Assembly: GCF_002954545.1 (NCBI RefSeq)
Contig: NZ_MSCH01000003.1
Span: 2,271,991-2,335,990 of the forward strand
Direction: 5' to 3'
Source of the DNA: Psychrosphaera saromensis
Lineage (GTDB): Bacteria > Pseudomonadota > Gammaproteobacteria > Enterobacterales > Alteromonadaceae
Length of the DNA stretch: 64,000 nt
In this document: positions 8,726 through 17,890 of the stretch, in pieces
Numbering within the stretch: position 1 is the first letter of the stretch
Layout: the number at the start of each line of letters is the position of its first letter
Program-made: the position numbers and the translations under genes
Notes under the pieces: model-generated
What the model was told of the DNA's origin: nothing
Databases searched by the model: none
Seen by the model: the letters and a program-made list of their open reading frames with translations, nothing else

Positions 8726-9220
8726 TTAACATGTCATTTTTTACTTCCCCAATGTAATTCCTATAACCGCTATATATAACATTCAATCTCACGGCTACAA
8801 ACCTCATCCATTAAAACCTAAAGCCGAGTCGCAAAGCGATTTAGATAGACTTTTTTTAACCGTTAAATAGGTTCATATATTTGCCTTTCACTATTGAGTA
8901 ACAAGCATCTGTCATGACAGCTTAATACTTTAATCATTAATTGGTGTTTTTATAGTCTATAAAATCACATTTAATGTGAAGTTATTGTGTTCATCGTTAT
9001 TTAAATCCCAAACTCTATAACTGTATTTCCATAAATTATTAATATTAAAGTAAAATTTATGAAACATAACTGTCACATTGTTGTTGTAACCTCCTGTTCC
9101 GATTAGTTAATAAATCACTCATTCAAAGTATAAAATTATATTTTGAGGAACTAAAACTCTGGCGTCGTAGTTGGGAACATCAAAAAACTATCCGTAACCA
9201 CTATGTAGAGAATAGCCAAA
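8726..9220 (+). promoter_or_regulatory. Upstream region of TonB receptor with possible Pho box
   Basis: This 495-bp stretch has no credible gene. At 9059-9087 three 7-bp units at 11-bp spacing read ATGAAAC / CTGTCAC / TTGTTGT with spacers ATAA and ATTG. The middle ATAACTGTCAC resembles PhoB boxes (consensus CTGTCAT repeats spaced by 4 bp). A separate perfect palindrome CTGTCATGACAG lies at 8909-8920. The downstream genes, an outer-membrane receptor and a secreted phosphoesterase, fit phosphate-starvation control, but the second and third units deviate from consensus, so this is a candidate only. Confidence 0.35.
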
Positions 9221-12058
9221 ATGGAATTCAAAGGTAACAATGTGAAGTCTTTTAAACACGCAAACACAACCGTTAAAACAAAACAGAAAGAATTAAGTTT
9301 AGCGATCAAACGTATTTTATTAGGAACCATGTTAACAACTACCGCTTTTAGTGCATTAGCTGTAGAAGATGAAAGTTCAAAGAAAGACATTGAAGTAATA
9401 GAAGTATCTGGCAGTTACGTAAAAAGCTTAGAAAAAGCGGTAGATATGAAACGCAGTAGCACTGGTTTCTCTGACTCTGTTGTCGCATCAGATATTGCCG
9501 ACTTTCCTGAACAGAATTTAGCAGAAGCGTTACAGCGTATGCCAGGTGTAACCATTGAACGAAATAAAGGCCTAGGCACAAAAGTAAACGTCAGAAGTTT
9601 ACCAAACGAATTTACTCATGTTTCTATTAATGGCGTGGCTACGGCATCTGGAAGCGGCGGTCGTGATGTAGAATTTGACATCTTCGCCTCTGAAATAATC
9701 CAAAGTGTTACCGTAAGTAAATCGCCAACGGCAGCAGATGAAGAGGGCGGTATTGCCGGCTCTGTATTAATCTCTACCGCTCGTCCATTTGATTACAAAG
9801 GACGCAAACTGATTGTATCGGCAGAAGGTGCACATAATTCTATTTCTGAAGAAATAGACCCTAAGTTTGCATTTTTAGCCAGCGACACCTTTGGTGATTG
9901 GGGTGCATTAGTATCTTACTCAAATTCAAAACGTACCAACCGTACTGACTCAAACTCTGGTATTAACTTCCGTCCATTATCTCGTTGGTTAGAAAAGTCA
10001 GGTTCTGATTCTAAACAGTTACAGTCAGACCAAGCGGCTGAAGTATTAGAACGTGATACAGGATTAACTATCAGCGACCGCTTTGACAGTGATGAAAACA
10101 GTCGTGTGGTATTTATCGATAAGATTGGTAATCGTGCTTATTTAAATGAACAAGAAAAATGGGGCGCTACCGCTTCTATTCAATATAAGCCAAGCGACTC
10201 ATTAAGCTTAACGTTTGATGGCATGTTAGGTGGATATGACAGTACAGAAGATGAATACGATGCAGCTGCTTATTCAGCATCAAGTTCAAGTACGCTAGAA
10301 GAAATTCATGACTACGATGACACTACGTTAGCTGAGCATGACATTATGGTGTTAACTGATGTTTCTTATACCAATACTCAACATGAGTTTTTAAGTAAAG
10401 AAGTGGTTAATCAAACAGATTATAGCCAATACAGCTTAACGCTTGATTGGGATGTAATGGGTTGGGATGTTAATGGATTAATTGGTTATTCAGGCGCAGA
10501 GAAATTATCTGACTCTACTAACCTTAAACACACATCTTATGCACCTACACGTAGCCGTTATACTGAAGAAGGTGGCGAAGTCCTACTAAGTGAGAACGCC
10601 AACTCTATCGATATGTATAACTCACCAGAGTCTTATTTGTTTGATTTCTACGATGTTGATTTAGAAGAGATCACAGACGACAAATACGCTGCACAGTTAG
10701 ACTTTAAAAAATCAATGGAGTTGATGCACTTTGAAGCGCTATCTAGCATCCAGTTTGGTGTTCGTTATACTGACAAATCTAAAGAACGTAACTTAGGTAA
10801 CAACCAAGTTAAAGGCCCAAGTGCGGATGACGATTCATGGAAGGGCGTACGTACCTTACAAGACAGTGAGTTAACACCAGTTACAGATTTAGTACCAGGT
10901 GGTGCGTACTTACCTGATTTAGCTTACAGCCCACAGTGGTCTCAAATATCTAACGCTTATGCCAGAGAAACATTCCGCTACGACGGTTTCAGTGTTGAGT
11001 TTGAAGATGACCAATATTACCGTGTAGATGAAGAAGCATTAAGCTTTTACTTCATGGCTGATTTCTTATTTGATATTGGTTCATTGCCAACAACGTTAAA
11101 TGCAGGCGTTCGTTCGGTTGATACGTCAGTGTTATCGTTTGGTTATCATCAAGTTCAAAATGCTGATGGTTCAACAGGTTACACAGATGCTCCAGTATCT
11201 AAAGAAGGTAACTACAGTGACGTATTACCTAGTGTAAATATGACGGTTGAATTAACGGACGATTTATTACTTCGTGCGGCAGCGTCTAAAACATTAATGC
11301 GTCCAGCGTTAGGTGATATTGCTTACAAACGTACAGTGAGTTTAAACGAATATAAATATCGTGATGGTAACCCAGACCTACAACCAACGTATTCTGACCA
11401 GTTTGAAATTGGCTTAGAGTGGTATATGGATGAAGGCGGTATTCTTGCTGCATCATACTTTGAAAAAGAAATTGAAGGTGTTGTACGTGAAACGCTAACA
11501 GGTATGGTTGACGATGTTACTAAGTATAACGACAACGGTTCTTTAGATGGTGTATATGACTTTGAGATATATCAAAAAGTTAACGCTGAAGGTTCGTATA
11601 AAGTGACTGGTATTGAGCTAATAGCACAATTACCATTAAGCTTGCTGTCTGATTCGTTAGAAGATTTTGGTATCAACTCTAACTACACTATGTTGGATAA
11701 CTCGTTAACGGGTGACTCTGACTTAGGTATCCCAACCGCTCCTGTTGGTTTAGCTGAGAATACATTTAACATGACATTTTATTATGAAAAAGATGCATTT
11801 GATGCACGTATTTCATATAACTACAAAGATGAATATGTTGAATCTATAGAGCGTGATATGTATCCGGTTTATCGTGATGCTTACGGTCAAACAGACTTAT
11901 CAATTGGTTACAAAATAACGGATGACATTAAAGTGAATCTGAAAGGTATTAACATAACAAACGAAGAAACAACGGGTTACACAATGGACCCAGCGTTTCC
12001 AACTATGTATGAACTTTCTGGACGCCGTATTAGCTTAGGTGTTCGCGCTAACTTTTAA
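9221..12058 (+). CDS. TonB-dependent outer-membrane receptor
   Basis: This 945-residue receptor has a signal peptide (core RILLGTMLTTTAFSALA, cleavage near residue 48), a plug domain (about 70-190) with LAEALQRMPGV and an INGV-like segment, then a 22-strand barrel that ends in an aromatic C terminus (SLGVRANF). The plug and barrel pattern resembles the large TonB receptors of Caulobacter/Alteromonas type. There is no N-terminal signalling domain. A GTG at 9242 with AAAGG upstream is an alternative start. The next gene is a secreted metallophosphoesterase separated by a strong terminator, so readthrough is probably limited. The substrate is unknown; uptake of a phosphate-containing organic compound is an inference from the neighbour. 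Confidence 0.9.
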   Translation: MEFKGNNVKSFKHANTTVKTKQKELSLAIKRILLGTMLTTTAFSALAVEDESSKKDIEVIEVSGSYVKSLEKAVDMKRSSTGFSDSVVASDIADFPEQNLAEALQRMPGVTIERNKGLGTKVNVRSLPNEFTHVSINGVATASGSGGRDVEFDIFASEIIQSVTVSKSPTAADEEGGIAGSVLISTARPFDYKGRKLIVSAEGAHNSISEEIDPKFAFLASDTFGDWGALVSYSNSKRTNRTDSNSGINFRPLSRWLEKSGSDSKQLQSDQAAEVLERDTGLTISDRFDSDENSRVVFIDKIGNRAYLNEQEKWGATASIQYKPSDSLSLTFDGMLGGYDSTEDEYDAAAYSASSSSTLEEIHDYDDTTLAEHDIMVLTDVSYTNTQHEFLSKEVVNQTDYSQYSLTLDWDVMGWDVNGLIGYSGAEKLSDSTNLKHTSYAPTRSRYTEEGGEVLLSENANSIDMYNSPESYLFDFYDVDLEEITDDKYAAQLDFKKSMELMHFEALSSIQFGVRYTDKSKERNLGNNQVKGPSADDDSWKGVRTLQDSELTPVTDLVPGGAYLPDLAYSPQWSQISNAYARETFRYDGFSVEFEDDQYYRVDEEALSFYFMADFLFDIGSLPTTLNAGVRSVDTSVLSFGYHQVQNADGSTGYTDAPVSKEGNYSDVLPSVNMTVELTDDLLLRAAASKTLMRPALGDIAYKRTVSLNEYKYRDGNPDLQPTYSDQFEIGLEWYMDEGGILAASYFEKEIEGVVRETLTGMVDDVTKYNDNGSLDGVYDFEIYQKVNAEGSYKVTGIELIAQLPLSLLSDSLEDFGINSNYTMLDNSLTGDSDLGIPTAPVGLAENTFNMTFYYEKDAFDARISYNYKDEYVESIERDMYPVYRDAYGQTDLSIGYKITDDIKVNLKGINITNEETTGYTMDPAFPTMYELSGRRISLGVRANF

Positions 12059-12075
12059 TCGTTAACGTTAAATGG

Positions 12076-12112
12076 ACGGTCTAGTGCTTAAGATGCGCTA
12101 GGCCGTTTTTTT
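12076..12112 (+). terminator. Strong rho-independent terminator after TonB receptor
   Basis: A 12-bp stem (with two G-T pairs) and a 7-nt loop TTAAGAT are followed by seven T residues. It starts 17 nt after the receptor stop codon and ends about 20 nt before the start of the phosphoesterase. Confidence 0.9.
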
Positions 12113-12131
12113 GTTTGTTAAGGAGCTCAAC

Positions 12132-14363
12132 TTGAAATACTCATTTTCTTCTTTAGTTATACCTCTGGCTTTATATTTAGCTTCACATTCAATCATGTCA
12201 ACAGCCCAAGCTAGTCTGTCAAAATCATCTGCTGAAAAAGCTAATATAAAAGCTAACATAAATGAAACGCAAATCGCCTTTATGCCAGATATCCATTTTC
12301 ATGATATTTACGCAGACTTTAAAGATGGCTCATTTAAAGGGATCCCCAATAGCATCAGTGGTAAAAATGCTACCATTCGTAGTTTGTCTGCCGAGTTAAA
12401 TTCCACGCGTTTATTTAATGAAAATTACTTCGCCATGTTTTCCGCATTGGACGACGCCGTATCTCGTGGCGTAAAACTAATTGCATTGCCTGGAGATTTT
12501 AGTGATGACGGCCAACCTGTGCACATGCGTGGTTTAACTAAAATTTTGGATAACTATGCCAAAGAGCATGACATTGAATTTTTTGCCGCACCAGGTAATC
12601 ACGACCCAGTTAGACCTTTTAAAATCCCATCTGGTAAATCTGATTTTTTGGGTGCTGGTGGAAAAGAACAGCGCATATTCAGCCGCGGTAAAAACGAATG
12701 TAAAGGTTATGACGGTGCCAAGGCGGTTATAAAGGCTGCTGTTATAAAAAATTCGGGTATAAAAACTGACGTTAAAACAAACGCAGCATTAGACACCATT
12801 TGTAGTGAAGAAGTATCAGGCTTAGGTTACCAAGGAATAATGCAGCAACTTAAGTCTCATGGCTTTTATCCAAAACCAAATTATCACTATTGGGAAACAC
12901 CTTATAGCAGCTACAACTCACATAATTATGACTATCAAACGGCACAAACCGAAAGTGTCAATGAACAGCGCGAATATGAAATATGCCATCAAGGTGCTGG
13001 TGGAAAATACAAGCAACTCAATGCTAATAAAAACAAAACGTACACAAATTGTTTTAATGTCATCGACAGTAGTTATTTAGTTGAACCAATAAAAGGCCTT
13101 TGGTTGTTAGCAATTGACGCCAATGTTTATGTGCCTAATTTTGATGCCACTGAAATAAAAGGCGCTACCGACGTAACTGATCCAAATACGTTTAAAGGTT
13201 CAAGTAGTGCGGGCTACAATAAAATGTTCACCCACAAAACTCAGGTTATAGAGTGGATAAGTGATGTGGTGAAACGTGCTAAAAAAGAAGGCAAGCAGCT
13301 TGTCGCCTTTAGTCATTTTCCTATGACAGAGTTTTATGATGGCCAAGAAGATAATGTCAAAAAGTTGTTTGACGAAAATAAATTCCAACGACCTCGTTTA
13401 CCCAAAAAATCAGTAAGCCAAGCGTTAGCATCAACTGGTTTAAAGGTGCATATTGGCGGGCACATGCACATTAACGACACAGGTGTTACTCGTAATAACG
13501 ACGGAAGTTTTTTGTTTAATATTCAAGCTCCATCTATCGCGGCGTATATTCCTGCATATAAATTAATGACATTAAAAGCCAATGAACAGATTGAAATACA
13601 AACTGTGGTGGTTGACGATATTCCTCGTTACTCTGAGCTGTTTGAGCATTACCGCCAAGAGCATAAAGTACTACAGGAAACAGACCCAAAACGTTTATGG
13701 AATATCGATATTCTGGCGTCTAAAAGTTATAAAGAATTTACTCAGTGGCATATCAGAGAGCTTACTAGACAACGCTTTTTACCAAAAGATTGGCCTGCAG
13801 ATTTACGCAATTTATTATTTTCATTGAATGGATTAGACATGCTGGTTTTATCTCAATTAAACACGGATGTGACGATAAAGCAGTGGCAAGAAGGGCTTGT
13901 GAGTCTTGATTATTTACACAAAACACCTCAATGGACAACCGCACTTGTTAAAGCGAAAAAGCTAGTATTAGGTACAGGTTTACAAACGGAACAATTCAGT
14001 AAATGGAATGGGTTTGACTTGGCTGTCGATTTTTATCGGTTACACAATGCTGACCAATTAGCGTTACGAGATATAAGCCAACAGCGCCTAGCTCAATACT
14101 CAGTATTGACAAAAGCCCTAGCAAACAGCACGTTAGAAACAAGGTTAAAAACAACGAATGAGTTAGTAAATACTAACAAAGCGGAGTCGAATTCTAGCTT
14201 AGCGGAGTCAAATTCTGATTTAACCGAGCAAACACTAACGTCTGTATTTAAACGTCGTTTTGGTAATTTGTTTCGTTTATTTGATGGGTTTAAAAATGGA
14301 GCGCCGAGTGATCATTTTATGTTAAATCTATCGGATGGCACTATCACAGATCTTAAAAAGTAG
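12132..14363 (+). CDS. Secreted calcineurin-like metallophosphoesterase
   Basis: This 743-residue protein starts at a TTG preceded by AGGAG at 6-nt spacing. An earlier TTG at 12111 lies inside the terminator and is rejected. The chosen start gives a good signal peptide (KYSFSSLVIPLALYLASHS, then STAQA). The metal-binding motifs of the calcineurin-like fold appear in order: MPDIHFHD (Asp-x-His), PGDFSDDG, GNHD, SHFPM, and GGHMHIND. This indicates a dinuclear-metal phosphoesterase exported to the periplasm or outside. The C-terminal third (about 480-743) has no recognised domain. Together with the upstream receptor it may release phosphate or a nucleoside from organic phosphates, which is inferred. 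Confidence 0.82.
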   Translation: MKYSFSSLVIPLALYLASHSIMSTAQASLSKSSAEKANIKANINETQIAFMPDIHFHDIYADFKDGSFKGIPNSISGKNATIRSLSAELNSTRLFNENYFAMFSALDDAVSRGVKLIALPGDFSDDGQPVHMRGLTKILDNYAKEHDIEFFAAPGNHDPVRPFKIPSGKSDFLGAGGKEQRIFSRGKNECKGYDGAKAVIKAAVIKNSGIKTDVKTNAALDTICSEEVSGLGYQGIMQQLKSHGFYPKPNYHYWETPYSSYNSHNYDYQTAQTESVNEQREYEICHQGAGGKYKQLNANKNKTYTNCFNVIDSSYLVEPIKGLWLLAIDANVYVPNFDATEIKGATDVTDPNTFKGSSSAGYNKMFTHKTQVIEWISDVVKRAKKEGKQLVAFSHFPMTEFYDGQEDNVKKLFDENKFQRPRLPKKSVSQALASTGLKVHIGGHMHINDTGVTRNNDGSFLFNIQAPSIAAYIPAYKLMTLKANEQIEIQTVVVDDIPRYSELFEHYRQEHKVLQETDPKRLWNIDILASKSYKEFTQWHIRELTRQRFLPKDWPADLRNLLFSLNGLDMLVLSQLNTDVTIKQWQEGLVSLDYLHKTPQWTTALVKAKKLVLGTGLQTEQFSKWNGFDLAVDFYRLHNADQLALRDISQQRLAQYSVLTKALANSTLETRLKTTNELVNTNKAESNSSLAESNSDLTEQTLTSVFKRRFGNLFRLFDGFKNGAPSDHFMLNLSDGTITDLKK

Positions 14364-14398
14364 TTAAAAAGACATTTAAAAATTGAAGGGTATATTTG

Positions 14399-14434
14399 CC
14401 GTTTTGATTAATCTAATTATTCAAAACGGTTTCT
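14399..14434 (+). terminator. Hairpin after metallophosphoesterase
   Basis: A perfect 9-bp stem (CCGTTTTGA / TCAAAACGG) with a 13-nt loop is followed by TTTCT. It lies 36 nt after the stop codon. Confidence 0.65.
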
Positions 14435-14624
14435 CTATTTAAAAAGCTATATTTCAAAAGAGCATTTATTTTAAAAGCAGTATCTCAGCTTGAAACTAGG
14501 ATTCAGCTAGTAAAACATCACGCCTGTTACTTTACATATCGAGTTTCCAATCTACACTTAATTTCAATCACAAGTTAGCACATCAACACATGAGTTTATT
14601 CAGTTGTTGTATTAGGAGTATGTC

Positions 14625-16508
14625 ATTAACATTTCTTACAATGTTGATACTTATCAGTATTTCAAAAAGAAACGTCTTATCCAGATATTTGGAGCTACAG
14701 AGTTAGTTTTATTAGTCGTTTTCATTCATCGTTTTTTTCTAGGCAATTACCTCCAATGTTTATTAGTTGGAATTACCGCCGTTATTTTATTAAGTGTTTA
14801 TAAGCTAGCTAAAGATAATAAAGTTGAGCAAGGTGCGTCTGTTTTACTTTATGTACTTACTTTATTAATGATTCAGTTTATGTGGCGTTATGGCGGTTTG
14901 TACGACGAATCCGTTTTGGTATTTCCATGTATTTTAATAATGGCCGCTATGGTAGGCAGTAAGGCTGTATTCATTCGCCTTTTAGTTATTATTTCACTTT
15001 CAATTGGTCTTAATGGCTGGGTGAATAAAGAAGCTTGGTACAGCAATTCAACTCCAATTATCAGCCTAGATAACGCCTTTATTATTTTGTTGATCCTCTA
15101 TTTAACCAGTTATTTTATTTGGATTTTAATTTATGACTTTAAACGTTTAGTCGACAAACTGCATATTGAAAATAACAATGCACTTGAGTCAAAACAAGAA
15201 GTAGAAAACCTATTACATCACGACGTGTTAACTGGCCTGCCAAATCGTATTATGGCTAAAGAGTTATTCCAAAAAGCCAGTTCAAAAGCCAACAGAACAA
15301 ATCAAAAAATCTATTTAATGTTTATTAATTTAGATAACTTCAAGGTGATAAATGACGCGTTAGGGCATCAAGCTGGGGATGCATTATTGGTTGAGTTATC
15401 ACAACGTATGTTCCAGTTAGTGCAAACCCATGACTCTGTATGTCGTTATACGGGCGATGAATTTATCGTGATTATGGAGTCGATAGAGTCAGAAGAATAT
15501 GTTGCCAGTTTAGCCCATCATTTTATAGAGCAAATTCAAAAGCCTTTTTATTATTTAAACAATGAATTTATCTGCGGCAGTTCCATAGGTATTAGTACAA
15601 CATCAACCGACGGTAATGAATTTGAAACCTTAATAAAATACTCCGACGCGGCAATGCATTATTCTAAATCTCAAGGTGGTAACAGTTTTCATTTTTATAA
15701 TAAAGAAATGAACATCCACGGCCATGATTATTTAAACGTTGTATCTGACTTACGCAAAGCCATTGTTGAAGAGCAGTTTGTGCTCATGTACCAACCTAAA
15801 ATAAACATCAAACAAAATAGAGTCACTGGTGCGGAAGCATTGATCCGATGGGAGCATCCACAAAAAGGATTAATATTCCCTGATAATTTTATTCCTCAAG
15901 CTGAAAAGTCAGGATTAATTGTAGAGATAGGCGAGTGGGCTTTAGAGCAAGCTTGCAAACAATGTAAACAGTGGCTGAATGAAGGGCTTGGAGAGTTAAC
16001 GGTTGCCGTTAATGTTTCCTCTAAGCAATTAGCCAAAAAAGACTTTTATGCAAAAGTGAAGTCGACACTTTCACGCCATAAATTAGACGGTGAGTACCTA
16101 GAGTTAGAAATGACAGAGTCTTTGTTAATTGATAACTCAGATGAATTAAAGTTAACCCTTAGGAACTTACATCAACTGGGTGTGCATTTTTCAATTGATG
16201 ACTTTGGAACTGGCTATTCTAACTTGGGCTATTTAAAAGAATTTGATATTGAATACTTAAAAATAGATCGTTCTTTTATTAGCGACTTAGCCTGCAATCA
16301 GAAAAATAAAACGTTAGTAAAAGCCATAATTCAAATGGCAAAAGGACTTGAGCTTGAAAATGTGGCTGAAGGCGTGGAAGACGAGCAAACGGTTAAAATA
16401 TTGAAAGACTTAAACTGCGAAATTGGCCAAGGTTATTATTGGTCAAAACCAATAAAAGTAGACGAGTTTGAGTCCTTTGTTACGTCATTTAATGCTTATA
16501 CCCATTAA
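14625..16508 (+). CDS. Membrane GGDEF-EAL c-di-GMP protein (start uncertain)
   Basis: From ATG 14868 the protein has 546 residues. The same frame is open upstream to 14616 and encodes two or three more hydrophobic helices (for example ELVLLVVFIHRFFL). The only start-like codon there is ATT at 14625, with AGGAG 6 nt before it, giving 627 residues. Five to seven transmembrane helices are followed by a GGDEF domain with the signature TGDEF in place of GGDEF, and an EAL domain that looks intact (GAEALIRW, then DDFGTGYSNL, KIDRSF, VAEGVED). Phosphodiesterase activity is likely; cyclase activity is doubtful or weak. A frameshift near the 5' end is the alternative explanation. Confidence 0.82.
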   Translation: MNISYNVDTYQYFKKKRLIQIFGATELVLLVVFIHRFFLGNYLQCLLVGITAVILLSVYKLAKDNKVEQGASVLLYVLTLLMIQFMWRYGGLYDESVLVFPCILIMAAMVGSKAVFIRLLVIISLSIGLNGWVNKEAWYSNSTPIISLDNAFIILLILYLTSYFIWILIYDFKRLVDKLHIENNNALESKQEVENLLHHDVLTGLPNRIMAKELFQKASSKANRTNQKIYLMFINLDNFKVINDALGHQAGDALLVELSQRMFQLVQTHDSVCRYTGDEFIVIMESIESEEYVASLAHHFIEQIQKPFYYLNNEFICGSSIGISTTSTDGNEFETLIKYSDAAMHYSKSQGGNSFHFYNKEMNIHGHDYLNVVSDLRKAIVEEQFVLMYQPKINIKQNRVTGAEALIRWEHPQKGLIFPDNFIPQAEKSGLIVEIGEWALEQACKQCKQWLNEGLGELTVAVNVSSKQLAKKDFYAKVKSTLSRHKLDGEYLELEMTESLLIDNSDELKLTLRNLHQLGVHFSIDDFGTGYSNLGYLKEFDIEYLKIDRSFISDLACNQKNKTLVKAIIQMAKGLELENVAEGVEDEQTVKILKDLNCEIGQGYYWSKPIKVDEFESFVTSFNAYTH

Positions 16509-16627
16509 CAGTTGGAATTGTAAGTGGGGGATTTTGAAGGCGTGTTTATACTTATAAGGCGTACTGATAAGAGGAGAGCGCTAATAAGGCGCGATCTTGT
16601 TTTAACGGATAAGATAATGGAAACAGG

Positions 16628-16707
16628 TTCGAGATACGAGTGGCGAGTATCGAGTATCGAAAAGATTCGAGACTTAAGCTTTTACTCGTAGCTCGAGACT
16701 CGACTCT
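16628..16707. repeat. CGAG/CTCG heptad-period repeat
   Basis: The 225-bp gap after the GGDEF-EAL gene holds a degenerate repeat in which CGAG recurs about every 7 bp (16628-16660), then CTCG in the opposite sense at a similar spacing (16684-16706). It resembles the longer CTCG heptad array at 54796-54893. No gene is visible in this gap. Confidence 0.6.
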
Positions 16708-16733
16708 TGTTGCTAGCGCGGTATCAATTAAGT

Positions 16734-17162
16734 TTAATCCACATAAAACTTTTGGCTAAACTTAATCGTTTCTGTTTTATTGCCTTGTTGTACGTCTATT
16801 TCAAAGTTATATATTTCTTCATTGTCGTATTTAAGCTGAGCTAAATAGTAAGTCGCTTCGCCTTCGGTTACTTTAACAAACTCCAACTTAGTACGTTGAC
16901 CCAATAAGTTTTTAGCCATGCCTGATACATAGGCATTTTGTGCTTTATCGTTATCTTTATTATCCAACACAGAAATATTTATAACCGCTAGGTATTTACT
17001 ACGTTGTAGTTGGTACTGTTTGGCTATTTCAGGCTGAATAAACGAACTAGGAAAGGCAATGTAATGGATATCCCAATTACCTTTTGTGATCTTTTGTTCA
17101 GCATGACTATTAAAAGATAATAATGCTGATAGTAAAAGTATAAAACTGCTTAATAATTTCAT
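16734..17162 (-). CDS. DUF4426 periplasmic protein
   Basis: This 142-residue protein has a clear signal peptide (LLSSFILLLSALLSFNSHA, cleavage before EQK). The mature part (about 120 residues) contains the conserved DIHYIAFPSSFIQPEIAKQY region typical of the DUF4426 family, which sits beside yggT/proC in many gammaproteobacteria. Its function is not known. It is the last gene of the yggS-proC-yggT-DUF4426 series, all on the minus strand with gaps of 70-110 bp. Confidence 0.82.
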   Translation of the reverse strand: MKLLSSFILLLSALLSFNSHAEQKITKGNWDIHYIAFPSSFIQPEIAKQYQLQRSKYLAVINISVLDNKDNDKAQNAYVSGMAKNLLGQRTKLEFVKVTEGEATYYLAQLKYDNEEIYNFEIDVQQGNKTETIKFSQKFYVD

Positions 17163-17237
17163 GTTAAATCCAATACGTTTTTTTGATCAAGAACTTCTAA
17201 ATAAAATCTCTACAACAGACTCTCTACAATAAATTCT

Positions 17238-17780
17238 TTAAAATAAAGAGCTTAGTAAATCTTGGAAACCTAATTCAACAAACTTCAAACCAATTAAAAA
17301 CACCATAATACTCAAGTCAAACCCACCCATATCAGGCAAAATACGACGAATTGGATTTAACATAGGCTCTGTTAATTGGTGTAATAGGGCTTCAATTGGG
17401 TTGTAACCTTGACTAACCCAGCTCAAGATAACGCGAATTAACATCACCCAAAATATTAAATTAAGCACTTCTTTAATAATTGAAATGCTGCTGGCAATTA
17501 GGATTTGCATTGCAGGGAAACCTACGCCGTATAAAGCTTGTAACAAGGCAATTTTGGCAAAGCCAACTAACAACAATAAAACAATGCCAGCCCAATCCAT
17601 GCCAGCAAAACCTGGAATAATACGTCTTAATGGTATTAACACCGGATTAGTGATTTTAACCACAAATTGACTGACCGGATTATAAAAATCGGCACGCGCC
17701 AGTTGTAACCAAATACGTAAAATGACAGCCATCATGTATAGGTCGAATAACGTTGATATTAAAAATTGAGTCGCTTGCAT
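17238..17780 (-). CDS. yggT: YggT-family integral membrane protein
   Basis: This is a 180-residue protein with two repeated YggT units, each with two hydrophobic helices and a conserved NPV..P.R.. or NPI..P.R.. segment: VKITNPVLIPLRRIIPG in the first half and LTEPMLNPIRRILPDMGG in the second. It is an inner-membrane protein without a settled function; family members have been linked to osmotic stress and cell division. It follows proC, as in E. coli. Confidence 0.9.
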   Translation of the reverse strand: MQATQFLISTLFDLYMMAVILRIWLQLARADFYNPVSQFVVKITNPVLIPLRRIIPGFAGMDWAGIVLLLLVGFAKIALLQALYGVGFPAMQILIASSISIIKEVLNLIFWVMLIRVILSWVSQGYNPIEALLHQLTEPMLNPIRRILPDMGGFDLSIMVFLIGLKFVELGFQDLLSSLF

Positions 17781-17890
17781 AACGTTCTTATTTCCAGTGT
17801 TTTATTTAAATTAAAGATAACGTGAATATTATAAAAAGTATAAGCCTTAAGTTAATTAAGGCTTATTCCTTTAGGATTATTCTCTTATGA

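Noticed and set aside
8820-8875. Hairpin-like GTCGCAAAGCGAT followed by T-run in the spacer before the TonB receptor
   Set aside because: Stem of only about 5 bp; too weak to call a terminator or RNA gene.
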